A program made the position numbers and the translations under genes. From NCBI RefSeq assembly GCF_026790145.1, contig NZ_JALAMS010000018.1, positions 434,001 through 498,000 on the forward strand: DNA of 64,000 nucleotides, given 5' to 3'. The stretch comes from Bacillus_I endophytica_A. Lineage in GTDB: Bacteria > Bacillota > Bacilli > Bacillales > Bacillaceae_H. Position 1 is the first letter of the stretch; each line of letters starts with the position of its first letter. Below are positions 1 to 10,126 of this stretch, piece by piece. A model generated the notes under the pieces. It did no database searches. It was given only the letters and a program-made list of their open reading frames with translations, and was not told the DNA's origin.

Positions 1-3000
1 TTGCAATATTGAATATAAAGGAAATAGTAGGGAAAGCATTGATAGACTGTGTAAGCAGTTGAATAGATTTTTTCAAGCAGTTGTTGAGAATCCTAATCGG
101 AATATTTATAGTATTGAAATCACATCGCCTCAAGAAAAAGAAATGATGAGTCATATATTTAATGACACAAGTCGAACTGTATCTCGTAATACAGTAATCG
201 AAATGTTCGAATCACAAGTTTTGAAAAATCCTAAATCCGTGGCAGTAGTCTTTAAAGACAAGGAAATGACATATCAAGAGTTAAACAATAAAGCAAATAT
301 ATTAGCAAATAGGTTAATAAAAGAGGGAGTGAAGGAAGGCTGTATAGTAGGTCTAGTTTTAGATAGGTGTTTAGAGCTCCCTATCGTGACTTTAGGTATT
401 TTAAAAACTGGTGCAGCTTATATGCCAATAGATCCTAATTATCCAAATGAACGTATAAAATCGTTAATTTATAATTCTAAGCTAAGTTATCTTGTGAAAA
501 AAAGTAGTGATTTAAATAACTTAACTTTAAATGTAAAACATTGCGATATAGACAAAGTTTTAAATGAAAGTTCGGATGCTGAAGCAGAAAAAAATCCAGT
601 GGTGAATGTCTCACCTCATGGTTTAATGTACGTTCTATATACTTCTGGTAGTACAGGTGAACCTAAAGGAGTGATGATTAAAAAAGATTCCTTTTTGAAT
701 CTGTTAACTTGGTATACAGAAGAATTTGATATGAACCAGAATGATAATATTTTGTTGATTGCTCCTATAAGTTTTGACACTTCTCATAAAAACATCTTTG
801 CCCCCTTAGTTTTAGGCGGTTGTTTACATATATTCGAACCAGGTGCCTATGACTATAACAATATGTCTAACTATATTCAAAAAAGTAAAATTACAATTAT
901 AAATTGTACACCAAGTGGCTTTTATCCTATCGTCTCTTATAATGAAGAAACCAACTTTTCTAGGTTAACTTCTTTAAGGTATGCTTTTCTTGGAGGAGAA
1001 TCTATTAACACTAAGAAAATCAAACCTTTACTTGAACACAGTGAAAATAAATGTGAGTTAGTGAATACTTATGGACCAACAGAATGCACTGATATAGCAT
1101 GCTCTTATCGAATTAATACCCAAGATATACAAAAAACAAATATTCCTATAGGAAAACCTATAACCAATACGGAGTTATTTATTGTAGATAAAAACATGAA
1201 TCTTTTACCACTAGGTGTTGTAGGAGAAGTGCTAATTAGCGGGGCGGGTGTTTCATTAGGTTATAATAATTCCCCAACGTTAAACAACGAAAAATTTAGT
1301 GAATTTCCTTTAGGTACAGGAAAAAGTGCTTATAAAACAGGAGATCTAGCTCGATGGTTACCAGATGGAAACATTGAGTTTATTGGAAGACAAGATAATC
1401 TAACAAAAATTAGAGGATATCGTATAGAAGTAAGTGAGGTTGAAAACTACTTAACAAAGCACCAAGATGTGGATGAAGCAGTAGTGATTGCTATAGACGA
1501 TGCATCTGGTTCAAAGGCGCTAAGTGCTTATTTTACATCATCAAAGCCTCTCTCTTATCCAAGTTTGAGAAAGTTCTTACTGGAGAACATTCCAGAGTTT
1601 ATGGTGCCTTCATATTTTACTCGTATGGAAAAGCTTCCATTAAATCAGAATGGAAAAGTAGATAGAAAGAGTCTCCCAACGCCAAACATTAAAATTACAA
1701 ATAATTTATTATATACTGCACCTGAAACGAGAACGGAAATTTATATTGCTGAAATTTGGGAAGAAATCCTGGGAGTAAAGAACATAGGCTCTATGGATGA
1801 TTTTTTTGAATTAGGAGGACATTCTTTAAAGGCAGCTTCTATCATTTTAAAAGTTAATCATAAGTTGGGAATAGATTTGCAAATAAGTGATATTTTTAGT
1901 AATCCGACGATAAAAGGGCTAGCAGATTTAGCAAGTAATGAAAGACACCAAGAAATACAAAGCATTTCTAGGACTGCCCCGAGAGATTATTATCCAGTAT
2001 CTTTTCAGCAAAAAAGGCTATTTGTATTATGGCAACTAAATAAAGAATCTACTGCATACAACTTACCTTCAGCAACTATTTTAAAAGGACAGATAGAAAA
2101 AAGTTTACTAACAAAGTCTCTTCGATTTATGGTAAGTAAACATGAAGCGTTAAGAACCTCTTTTTCATTTAAGAACGCGAATCTTGTTCAAAAAATTAAC
2201 CAAGAGATTACTATTGATATAGAATTTATAGAAAACTTTGAGGGGAATTTAGACAATCAACTCAAAGAATTCATTAAACCTTTTGATTTAGAAAGTGGCC
2301 CTGTATTTCGAGTGAAAATAATACGATTGAGTGGAAATAAACATCTTTTATTCACTGATGTTCACCACATAGTTTTTGATGGTATTTCAATGAAAATTGT
2401 TATGCAAGATTTTATAAATTACTACAATAATCATCAATCTATAAAAACTGAGCAAAATTTAACATACAAAGACTATGCAGTGTGGCAAGAAAGTTATGTA
2501 CAAACAGAGAAATTTAAAGAAAGTGAACAATACTGGTTAAATAAATTTAATGATTATAATCCCACCTCAGGACTAAACACAGACTATCTTCGTCCTGCAA
2601 CCCCAGATCTTTTAGGAGACCAATTACTATTAAATATAGAACCTCAATTAGCATATAGGCTGAAACAACTAGCGGTAGATAATAGAACTACTCTGTATAC
2701 GTTAATGTTAACAGCTTTAAATGTATTAATTTATAAATATACCGGAGAGAATGACATTACAATTGGTACGCCAACAGCAGGCAGATTTCATTCGGGTTTG
2801 GAGAATATAGTAGGTATGTTTGTAAATACTTTAGCCCTCAGAAACCATCTTGATGAAAATCAGTCGTTCACACATCTTTTAGAAGATGTAAAGGAAAACG
2901 TAATTAAGAGCATAAAATATGAAGATTATCCTTTTGAATTGTTAGTAGATCGGTTAAAAATATCAAGGCAAACAGGAAGAAACCCATTGTTTGATATTAT

Positions 3001-5167
3001 ATTCTCTTTGGAGAATATTGAATTGGAAGATGGTGTAGATGAAAACGGGCTTTTAAATTACTCCAACTACCCTTTAGATAGTGGAATGTCTCAATTTGAT
3101 ATGTCTATTGATGTGTATGTTCAAGAAGGAAAAATGGAGATAAAGTTCAAGTATGCATCACAGCTCTTTAAAAGAGAAACAGTAGAGAGTTTAGCTCATC
3201 ATTTTGGTCAATTGCTCAACAAGGTGACTGAAAATGCAGATGAAAAAATAAAAAATATAAATATTCTATCTTCAGAAGAAGAATATAAACTATTAACTGA
3301 TTTTAACAATACACATTCGTATTATAAATGTAGCTCTCTTCAAGAACTATTTGAAAGACAATGTATGAATACACCAAATGCTACAGCACTTGTATACAAT
3401 GGACAAAGCATTAGTTTTAGTGAATTAGATAGGAAATCAAATCAATTGGCACGATATCTAAGAAAGCAAGGCGTAGAGAGGGAAAATGTGATAGGAATTA
3501 GTTCTCTCCCTAACGTTGAATCGATAGTTGGCATACTTAGTATACTCAAGGCTGGAGGAGCATACCTTCCTATCGATCCAAAGTTTCCAGAAGAGCATAC
3601 TAAGTATCTTATGAAAGATAGCGGATGTAAGTTTGTACTTGCAGAAAATAGTTCATCTAAACAGTTTTTAATAGATACTAAGGTTTTAGAATTAAATCCT
3701 AAAACTTATGTAGCTGAAGATAACAGTAGATTAAACTTTATGAACGAACCTAGTGATTTAGCCTATGTGATATATACATCAGGAACAACAGGTAATCCAA
3801 AAGGTGTAATGATAGAACATCAAAATATTGTTAATCAACTAGAGGGATTAAAAGATAGTTTACCTATAGAACCTGGTTTACATCATCTGTTATTAGCAAA
3901 GTTTAATTTTGATGCCGCTGTTCAGCAAATTTTCCTTCCGTTGGTATCAGGGGGGATATTATTTATACCAGAGAATCAGGTAATAGCTCATCCAGAAGAA
4001 CTATGGAATTATATTGTCCAAAATAAAATAGACGTTTTAGATACAGTTCCTAGTCATATAAGTGTTTTTATGAAATGGATCGATGCTCACTACTTTTTGA
4101 AATTGGTAATACTAGGAGGAGAAGTACTACCAAAGAAAACATGCTATGAGTTGTTGGAAAATTGCAACATCGGAGATTTAATAAATATTTATGGACCAAC
4201 AGAAACAGCCGTCAATGCAACCTATTATACTTGCAAAAAAGATAACGAAGCCTCCATTCCTATTGGAAAGCCTTTGAGAAATTATAAAACCTATATTGTT
4301 GATAAAAATTTTTCTCCGGTACCTATCGGTGTAATAGGAGAGTTATGTATTGCAGGTAGTGGAGTTGGTAGAGGATATATTGGTAAAGAAGATCTGACAA
4401 AGAATAAATTCATTCTAAATCCATTCAATCCTGTAGAAGAAAGAATGTATCGTACTGGGGATCTAGCGAAATGGCTTCCGAATGGAGATATTGAGTATGT
4501 TGGACGGTTAGATCAGCAAGTTAAAATAAAAGGCATACGAATTGAGCCAAACGAAGTTAGAACGGTCTTACTTGAACATCCTAATATTGTTGAAGCAGCA
4601 GTCGTAGCCAAAAAAAATTCAAATCAAAACGATTATTTTTTATGTGCGTATGTAACGTCAAAAGAAAATATATCTAGTACAACTCTCCGAACATTTTTAA
4701 AGGAGAATTTACCCGATTATATGATTCCTGCGTATTTTGTAAGACTAGATAAAATGCCCTTGATGAGTAACGATAAGTTGGATTTAAAATACTTGATGGA
4801 GAGAAAGGATGAAAAATACCTTGCTTCAGAACTAGAATATGAATCTCCTTCTACAGAAATTGAGAAAATTATTTCTAGAGTATGGAGGGAAGTATTATGT
4901 CTTGAAGAAATCAGCCGGCATGATCATTTCTTCGAATTGGGTGGGAACTCCTTAAATGTAGTCCAAGTAAATGAAAAATTGAAGGAAGAGTTAAATATGG
5001 AGATAAATATCGTTACTCTTTTCCGATACGATACCATTTACTCGTTAGCAAAGGAGCTGTATGAACAGGAGGAGGAAAAAGAAAGAGGAGACGAACCAAA
5101 TAGAGCACTTATACGTGAAAGTTCTAGAGATAGATTACTGAAAAGAAGATCAAGAAAGAGGGAATGA
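1..5167 (+). CDS. NRPS, 3' part: (C)-A-PCP-C-A-PCP, truncated by window start
   Basis: Multimodular nonribosomal peptide synthetase. The reading frame is open to the left edge; codons from base 2 encode the end of a condensation domain, so the TTG at 59 is not the start. Order by nucleotide: end of C (to ~150), A1 (~200-1690, core YTSGSTGEPKG near 640), PCP1 (LGGHS near 1815), C (~1985-3290, HHIVFDG near 2363, intact), A2 (~3340-4790), PCP2 (LGGNS near 4935). By alignment to PheA positions I read A1 as DTKNFGTDI(K), unassigned. A2 reads DAQDIGIVN(K), closest to the Gln code DAQDLGVVDK; Gln is an inference. The last ~35 residues are charged and Arg/Glu-rich, like a docking tail. There is no thioesterase; the chain should pass to a downstream synthase, and the next gene is a polyketide synthase remnant. 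Same strand and tightly spaced with the genes that follow, so one operon is likely. Confidence 0.93.
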   Translation, partial: CNIEYKGNSRESIDRLCKQLNRFFQAVVENPNRNIYSIEITSPQEKEMMSHIFNDTSRTVSRNTVIEMFESQVLKNPKSVAVVFKDKEMTYQELNNKANILANRLIKEGVKEGCIVGLVLDRCLELPIVTLGILKTGAAYMPIDPNYPNERIKSLIYNSKLSYLVKKSSDLNNLTLNVKHCDIDKVLNESSDAEAEKNPVVNVSPHGLMYVLYTSGSTGEPKGVMIKKDSFLNLLTWYTEEFDMNQNDNILLIAPISFDTSHKNIFAPLVLGGCLHIFEPGAYDYNNMSNYIQKSKITIINCTPSGFYPIVSYNEETNFSRLTSLRYAFLGGESINTKKIKPLLEHSENKCELVNTYGPTECTDIACSYRINTQDIQKTNIPIGKPITNTELFIVDKNMNLLPLGVVGEVLISGAGVSLGYNNSPTLNNEKFSEFPLGTGKSAYKTGDLARWLPDGNIEFIGRQDNLTKIRGYRIEVSEVENYLTKHQDVDEAVVIAIDDASGSKALSAYFTSSKPLSYPSLRKFLLENIPEFMVPSYFTRMEKLPLNQNGKVDRKSLPTPNIKITNNLLYTAPETRTEIYIAEIWEEILGVKNIGSMDDFFELGGHSLKAASIILKVNHKLGIDLQISDIFSNPTIKGLADLASNERHQEIQSISRTAPRDYYPVSFQQKRLFVLWQLNKESTAYNLPSATILKGQIEKSLLTKSLRFMVSKHEALRTSFSFKNANLVQKINQEITIDIEFIENFEGNLDNQLKEFIKPFDLESGPVFRVKIIRLSGNKHLLFTDVHHIVFDGISMKIVMQDFINYYNNHQSIKTEQNLTYKDYAVWQESYVQTEKFKESEQYWLNKFNDYNPTSGLNTDYLRPATPDLLGDQLLLNIEPQLAYRLKQLAVDNRTTLYTLMLTALNVLIYKYTGENDITIGTPTAGRFHSGLENIVGMFVNTLALRNHLDENQSFTHLLEDVKENVIKSIKYEDYPFELLVDRLKISRQTGRNPLFDIIFSLENIELEDGVDENGLLNYSNYPLDSGMSQFDMSIDVYVQEGKMEIKFKYASQLFKRETVESLAHHFGQLLNKVTENADEKIKNINILSSEEEYKLLTDFNNTHSYYKCSSLQELFERQCMNTPNATALVYNGQSISFSELDRKSNQLARYLRKQGVERENVIGISSLPNVESIVGILSILKAGGAYLPIDPKFPEEHTKYLMKDSGCKFVLAENSSSKQFLIDTKVLELNPKTYVAEDNSRLNFMNEPSDLAYVIYTSGTTGNPKGVMIEHQNIVNQLEGLKDSLPIEPGLHHLLLAKFNFDAAVQQIFLPLVSGGILFIPENQVIAHPEELWNYIVQNKIDVLDTVPSHISVFMKWIDAHYFLKLVILGGEVLPKKTCYELLENCNIGDLINIYGPTETAVNATYYTCKKDNEASIPIGKPLRNYKTYIVDKNFSPVPIGVIGELCIAGSGVGRGYIGKEDLTKNKFILNPFNPVEERMYRTGDLAKWLPNGDIEYVGRLDQQVKIKGIRIEPNEVRTVLLEHPNIVEAAVVAKKNSNQNDYFLCAYVTSKENISSTTLRTFLKENLPDYMIPAYFVRLDKMPLMSNDKLDLKYLMERKDEKYLASELEYESPSTEIEKIISRVWREVLCLEEISRHDHFFELGGNSLNVVQVNEKLKEELNMEINIVTLFRYDTIYSLAKELYEQEEEKERGDEPNRALIRESSRDRLLKRRSRKRE

Positions 5168-5258
5168 GAATGGATTGGAGATTGCAATTATAGGAATGTC
5201 TTGTAGATTTCCCGGAGGGGATGATATAGATTCCTTTTGGAAAAATTTAAATGAATGA
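5142..5258 (+). pseudogene. Remnant of type I PKS ketosynthase N-terminus
   Basis: In the frame one base off the NRPS end, bases 5169-5255 encode a peptide containing LEIAIIGMSCRFPGG and then DSFWKNLNE. This is the canonical start of a polyketide ketosynthase domain. The frame stops at 5256-5258, after about 28 family-typical residues, where a full ketosynthase needs about 420. The lead-in overlaps the NRPS 3' end by about 25 bases, as expected for a co-transcribed NRPS-PKS pair. The sequence directly after belongs to an unrelated C-terminal domain in another frame. I infer an internal deletion that removed nearly the whole PKS gene. Confidence 0.85.
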
Positions 5259-5604
5259 AACATTCCACCTATATAATCCTGAACATATTAGCTTTTCGGA
5301 TATATTAACGGCACTCGATTCGAATTTTGACGTTAAAGAAACGTCTCTTGAAAATTTTATTGACTATATATTTGATAAAGAAAACGAAGCAAAATATAGA
5401 TTCCACCTTGACAATCTACAATTACATGGTATTGGAAGTGACTTATCTTTTAACGAGGATATAAATGAAACAATATTTCACATTACTTCTAAAAAAAATA
5501 ATATGTTATTAGAAATGAATGGATTTAAATGGAAGGGAATAGAGAGTTACCTAATAGAAAAAATGATGAATACGAATAAAAAAATCAACTTGTCCCCTAA
5601 CTAA
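5251..5604 (+). pseudogene. Orphan C-terminal fragment of a reductase-like (extended SDR) domain
   Basis: Encodes 117 residues beginning METFHLYNP-like text (MNETFHLYNPEH) and ending with a GFKWKGIESYLIEK-type segment. The FHLYNP motif and the later G-F-x-W-x-x-I-x-x-Y pattern resemble the last part of extended short-chain dehydrogenase or thioester-reductase domains found at the ends of PKS/NRPS proteins. The Rossmann nucleotide-binding half is missing. There is no convincing ribosome binding site: the ATG lies inside the ketosynthase remnant and a stop precedes it in frame at 5248. I read it as the 3' scar of the deleted PKS gene, though it may still be translated by coupling. The family assignment is moderate; the truncation is clear. 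Confidence 0.6.
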
Positions 5605-5625
5605 TTTTAGAAATGTGGTGATGAT

Positions 5626-8600
5626 ATGAAAGAACGAGAACTTTTTCACCTATCACATCCTCAAAAAAGGATATGGTATATAGAGAAAATTAATCCAGGT
5701 CAATCAGTTCACAATATTGGAGGAGTAGTTAAAATTAAAGGGAAAGTAGATTTTACTTCCCTTAGCTCCTCAATAAATTTTTTTATAGAAACTAACAGTG
5801 GGATACGTCATCGTTTTATAGAAAAAGAAGACAATATAAATCAATACATTAAAGAATATCAACATTCTTCTTTTCCACTTCATGAGTTTAATAATGATGA
5901 AGAATTAGATCAGTGGGTCAAGCAGCAATCTAGTATTCCCTTTAATTTATATGATAGTGATTTATACGAATTTCATATATTTACTCTTAAAGATAGTAAG
6001 GAGAGCGGATACTTTATAAAGGTTCATCATATAGTTTCCGATGGATGGTCAATGAATATAATGACTAAAGATATAGCAGAACATTATGTGAATCTTACTA
6101 ACAATGTGATCGTCTCTCCGCCAAATCGAACGGAATATAACTATTTTTTAGAAAAGGAAAAAGAATATATCTCATCTAAACTTTTTTTTAGAAATAAAAA
6201 ATTTTGGAATAACAAGTTTACTCCGCTACCAGACAGAAATGAAAAAATAGAATTAAGTAGCGCTGAAGGAAGGAGGCGGTCATACGAGCTCTCATATAAT
6301 CAATCTGAAAAGATAAAGAGATTCGTACAAAAAATAGGTGTTTCTGAATACTCTTTCTTTGTAGCCCTTTATTATATATATATGCATAAAACAGCGAGAG
6401 AACGTGATATAACGATAGGAATGCCTGTATTAAATCGTTTTGGTAAGAAAGAGAAGGATATTGTGGGAATGGTAGCTAGTACTATGCCTTTTAGATACAC
6501 AATAGAAGATTACTTATCTATTGAAGAGTTTTTCATAGATATAAATAGAAATTTGACTCATTGCTACTTTAACCAAAAGTACCCATATGATTTACTCGTT
6601 CAAGATTTGGAACTTAAGAAAAAAGCATATGGTGACCTTTTCGGGACATGCATTAATTACTATAACACAAACCTTCCAACGAACTTAGACGGATTACAGA
6701 TAGAAAATAAAGAACTTTATAATGGTAAACAAATATATGATTTACAAATGGTTATTAGATCATGGTCTGAGGGCATATTTAATTTGGATTTAGATTATAA
6801 AGTTCATAAATATAGTGATACTCAGATAGATATGATGTTCAAATCTATACTCTTTATTATAGATCAAATAATTGATTCACCTCAAAAAACTATTAATGAC
6901 ATTGAAGTTATTCCACATTTGATAAAGAATAAAATGTTGCATGAATATAATGAGACGGTAGTGAAATATCCACAAAGTAAAACAATTTATGAGCTGTTTG
7001 AAAGACAAGTTAAGGCCTCTCCAGAAGAAGTAGCATTAGATATGAAAGGAGAGAAAATCACTTATAGAGAATTAAATTGTAAATCAAATCAACTCGCGAG
7101 ATATTTGATTAAGTCAGGTGTTACCCGTAACAATATAATAGGTATTCTAATGAAACATTCAATAGAAACCATCATAGGAATTATAGCTGTCCTTAAAACA
7201 GGGAGCGCTTATCTACCCATCGATTTTACATTTCCGTCTAAACGGATTAACTATATGATAGAAGATTCTAAGTTATCTTTTATACTAACTAACCTAAATG
7301 TAGATAAATTGGACATTTCTGAACAAATCAATATAGTTAATGTAAATTCAAAAGAAATTTACATAGGAAACGCTGAAAATTTACATGTAAGTGTGGATTC
7401 TCAGGATCTTGCATATATCATTTACACTTCTGGATCTACTGGGAAACCAAAAGGAACTATGGTGACTCACCAAGGTTTGGTTAACTATACTACTTGGGCT
7501 GTAAAAGAGTATATTGGGTTTAATAAAGAGGTTTTTCCTTTGTACTCTTCTATTTCGTTTGACCTTACAATAACATCAATATTTCCTCCGCTGATATCTG
7601 GTAATCAAATTGTTATTTATCCACAAAATGAGGATGAATATGTATTACATCAGGTTATTAAAGATAAAAAAGCAACCATAATTAAATTAACACCCTCACA
7701 TTTGACACTTTTATTAGATTTAGATACAAACTACTCAACTATAAAAACAATGATTGTAGGAGGAGAAAATTTTTCTACAAGTTTGGCAATAGCAATTCAA
7801 AAAAAGTTCGGACCCTCTGCTAAAATATTTAACGAATATGGACCAAGTGAAACTGTAGTAGGATGTATGATTCATGAATTTAACGTTGTTCAAGATAAAG
7901 GAACTTCTGTCCCCATTGGAAAACCAATACAAAATACTCAAATATACCTCCTAGATTCTAACCTTCAGCCTGTGCCAATGGGAGAGAAAGGAGAAATATA
8001 TATATCAGGTGTTGGAGTCTCTAAAGGATACTTAAATAGGAGTGAATTAACAGAAGAACGTTTTATAAATAATCCTTTTTCTGATAACAATCGTATGTAT
8101 AAAACAGGTGATTTAGCTAAATTCATTGATTTATACACAGTAGAGTATTTGGGCAGAGAAGATGATCAAATTAAACTTCAAGGATTTAGAATTGAAAGAG
8201 CTGAAATAGAAAACCTACTACTACAGTATCCCGAAATAAAAGATACTGTAGTGATCGATTTTGAAGATCAAAACCATTATAGATATCTGTGTGCCTATTT
8301 TACTGCAAAGTCTCAGTTATCCTCTGCTGATTTAGTTGAGTTTTTAGAGACACGTTTACCTACGTATATGATTCCTTCTTATTATATACAACTAGACGAA
8401 ATACCGCTCACTGTAAATGGAAAGGTAGATAGACAAGCATTGCCAAAGGTTAAGAACTACAGTAACAATACCTCTAATAATATAGAGAGTAGTGAGGCCT
8501 TTTTAAATACTGTCTGCGACATATTAAATGTAGAAAATGTTGAAATGACAGATAATTTTTACTACTTAGGTGGAGATTCTATCAAAGCCATACAACTATC

Positions 8601-10110
8601 TTCTAAGTTAAGTGAAAAAGGGTTAGCAATAAAAATAAAGGACATTTTAGCAAACCCAATTATGAAAGATATGTTATTACATTTAGAAAAAACTAAGAAG
8701 AGTTTAAATTATAATTCTTCCCCATGTTATGGAGAGTTGTTACCACTTCCAGCTCATTCTTGGTTTCTTGAGAGACAATTAGACAACATTAATCACTATA
8801 CACAATCTGTACTATTAAACTTAACAAGTACAGAAAACATGCAATTATTAATACCAGCTATACAATATGTTGCAAATAGACATGATTCCTTCCGATTAAA
8901 TTATGATGAGAAAAAAAACACCTTCTATTTTAATGATAATTATATAGAACAAAAACTAGATATTGAAACTCATAATTTAAAAGATTTGTCTGTGGATATG
9001 CAAATGAAAAGAGTAGTAGAAATTGGAGAAATAGCGAAAAAAACTATAGATATTACGAAAGACTTTCTGTTTAAAGTGCTCATCTTTCAATTAGGAAACC
9101 AGAACGTGAAGATTCTTCTTATAGCACATCATATAGCTGTTGATGGAGTTTCATGGAGGATCATTCTGGAAGAGATTTATAAAGTTCATAAGCAACTTGA
9201 AAGTGGTAAAAAAGCTTTTTTACCGCAAGTTAGTAATAATATTCAAGAGTGGGCTTCACATTTAAAATTATATAGTGAAAACGTATCGCAAGAAGAAAAA
9301 GCATACTGGAGTGGAGTTTACACAAGTAAAGCATACAATCAACAAATAAATGATTTTAACCTAGGTAAAGATTTATTAGAGGATTGTGAGATCGTAACCG
9401 AGAGTTTAGCAGAGAGTACTACTTTTCAATTATTAAATAGGGCAAATGAAACCTACAATACGAAAGCTTCTGAATTAATGATAATTGCCCTATCAACTGC
9501 TTTATCGAAATATATACGTGAAGAAGATGTAGTAATAGAAATAGAGGGGCATGGTCGTGAAGAAATTTCAGAAAAGATTGATGTGTCTAATACAGTAGGA
9601 TGGTTTACTAGCCTCTATCCGGTTGTATTAAACGTTAAAGAAGATAATTTACGAGATAACATTAAGAACTTAAAAGAACAACTCCGCAATGTTCCAAATA
9701 AAGGAATGAGTCATGGGGTACTAAAATATTTATCTGAAGAAATGAACTTTCATCCTAAAAAGTTAATTCGTTTCAATTATCTTGGTGATTTTGATTCTAT
9801 CTTCTCTAATAAGTTATTTAATTTTACAGAGGAAGAATCGGGCGCAGAAAATAGTAAGATTAACGAGCTCGATAGTTTAATAGACATTAATAGCTATGTA
9901 TTCAATAAAAAGCTTATATTCTTGTTTACTTATAGTCGTAAAAAGTTCAAATCTACATCAATTCGTAAATTCATTGAAAAATACGTAAAGGAATTGAATG
10001 AGATAATTTCACACTGTTGCTCTATTGATAATAGAGATTTTACACCATCTGACTTCGATACTATTGACCTTTCTAATAAGGATCTTGAAAGTATATTCAA
10101 TATGGAATGA
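5626..10110 (+). CDS. NRPS starter module C-A(Asn)-PCP-E, predicted N-acyl-D-Asn loading
   Basis: Single-module NRPS of 1494 residues. A condensation domain begins at residue ~8 (HPQKRIWYIEKINPG, like lipo-initiating starter C domains such as that of surfactin synthetase; HHIVSDGWS near 133). Adenylation spans ~450-945 (YTSGSTGKPKG near 600), a PCP has its Ser in GGDS at 985, and an epimerization domain covers ~1040-1470 (HHIAVDGVSW, IEGHGRE, VGWFTSLYP). My reading of the specificity residues is DLTKIGEVG plus the Lys, which is exactly the known Asn code. The C terminus (FTPSDFD…) looks like a donor communication helix matching the acceptor-like start of the large NRPS at 13263. The predicted role is to acylate Asn, epimerize it and pass acyl-D-Asn onward as the cap of a prodrug peptide. 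A GGTGATGAT site precedes the ATG. Confidence 0.93.
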   Translation: MKERELFHLSHPQKRIWYIEKINPGQSVHNIGGVVKIKGKVDFTSLSSSINFFIETNSGIRHRFIEKEDNINQYIKEYQHSSFPLHEFNNDEELDQWVKQQSSIPFNLYDSDLYEFHIFTLKDSKESGYFIKVHHIVSDGWSMNIMTKDIAEHYVNLTNNVIVSPPNRTEYNYFLEKEKEYISSKLFFRNKKFWNNKFTPLPDRNEKIELSSAEGRRRSYELSYNQSEKIKRFVQKIGVSEYSFFVALYYIYMHKTARERDITIGMPVLNRFGKKEKDIVGMVASTMPFRYTIEDYLSIEEFFIDINRNLTHCYFNQKYPYDLLVQDLELKKKAYGDLFGTCINYYNTNLPTNLDGLQIENKELYNGKQIYDLQMVIRSWSEGIFNLDLDYKVHKYSDTQIDMMFKSILFIIDQIIDSPQKTINDIEVIPHLIKNKMLHEYNETVVKYPQSKTIYELFERQVKASPEEVALDMKGEKITYRELNCKSNQLARYLIKSGVTRNNIIGILMKHSIETIIGIIAVLKTGSAYLPIDFTFPSKRINYMIEDSKLSFILTNLNVDKLDISEQINIVNVNSKEIYIGNAENLHVSVDSQDLAYIIYTSGSTGKPKGTMVTHQGLVNYTTWAVKEYIGFNKEVFPLYSSISFDLTITSIFPPLISGNQIVIYPQNEDEYVLHQVIKDKKATIIKLTPSHLTLLLDLDTNYSTIKTMIVGGENFSTSLAIAIQKKFGPSAKIFNEYGPSETVVGCMIHEFNVVQDKGTSVPIGKPIQNTQIYLLDSNLQPVPMGEKGEIYISGVGVSKGYLNRSELTEERFINNPFSDNNRMYKTGDLAKFIDLYTVEYLGREDDQIKLQGFRIERAEIENLLLQYPEIKDTVVIDFEDQNHYRYLCAYFTAKSQLSSADLVEFLETRLPTYMIPSYYIQLDEIPLTVNGKVDRQALPKVKNYSNNTSNNIESSEAFLNTVCDILNVENVEMTDNFYYLGGDSIKAIQLSSKLSEKGLAIKIKDILANPIMKDMLLHLEKTKKSLNYNSSPCYGELLPLPAHSWFLERQLDNINHYTQSVLLNLTSTENMQLLIPAIQYVANRHDSFRLNYDEKKNTFYFNDNYIEQKLDIETHNLKDLSVDMQMKRVVEIGEIAKKTIDITKDFLFKVLIFQLGNQNVKILLIAHHIAVDGVSWRIILEEIYKVHKQLESGKKAFLPQVSNNIQEWASHLKLYSENVSQEEKAYWSGVYTSKAYNQQINDFNLGKDLLEDCEIVTESLAESTTFQLLNRANETYNTKASELMIIALSTALSKYIREEDVVIEIEGHGREEISEKIDVSNTVGWFTSLYPVVLNVKEDNLRDNIKNLKEQLRNVPNKGMSHGVLKYLSEEMNFHPKKLIRFNYLGDFDSIFSNKLFNFTEEESGAENSKINELDSLIDINSYVFNKKLIFLFTYSRKKFKSTSIRKFIEKYVKELNEIISHCCSIDNRDFTPSDFDTIDLSNKDLESIFNME

Positions 10111-10126
10111 GAAAGGATAGATAATA

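Noticed and set aside
59..61. TTG at 59 as the start of the first NRPS
   Set aside because: The frame is open to base 2 and the upstream codons encode the end of a condensation domain.
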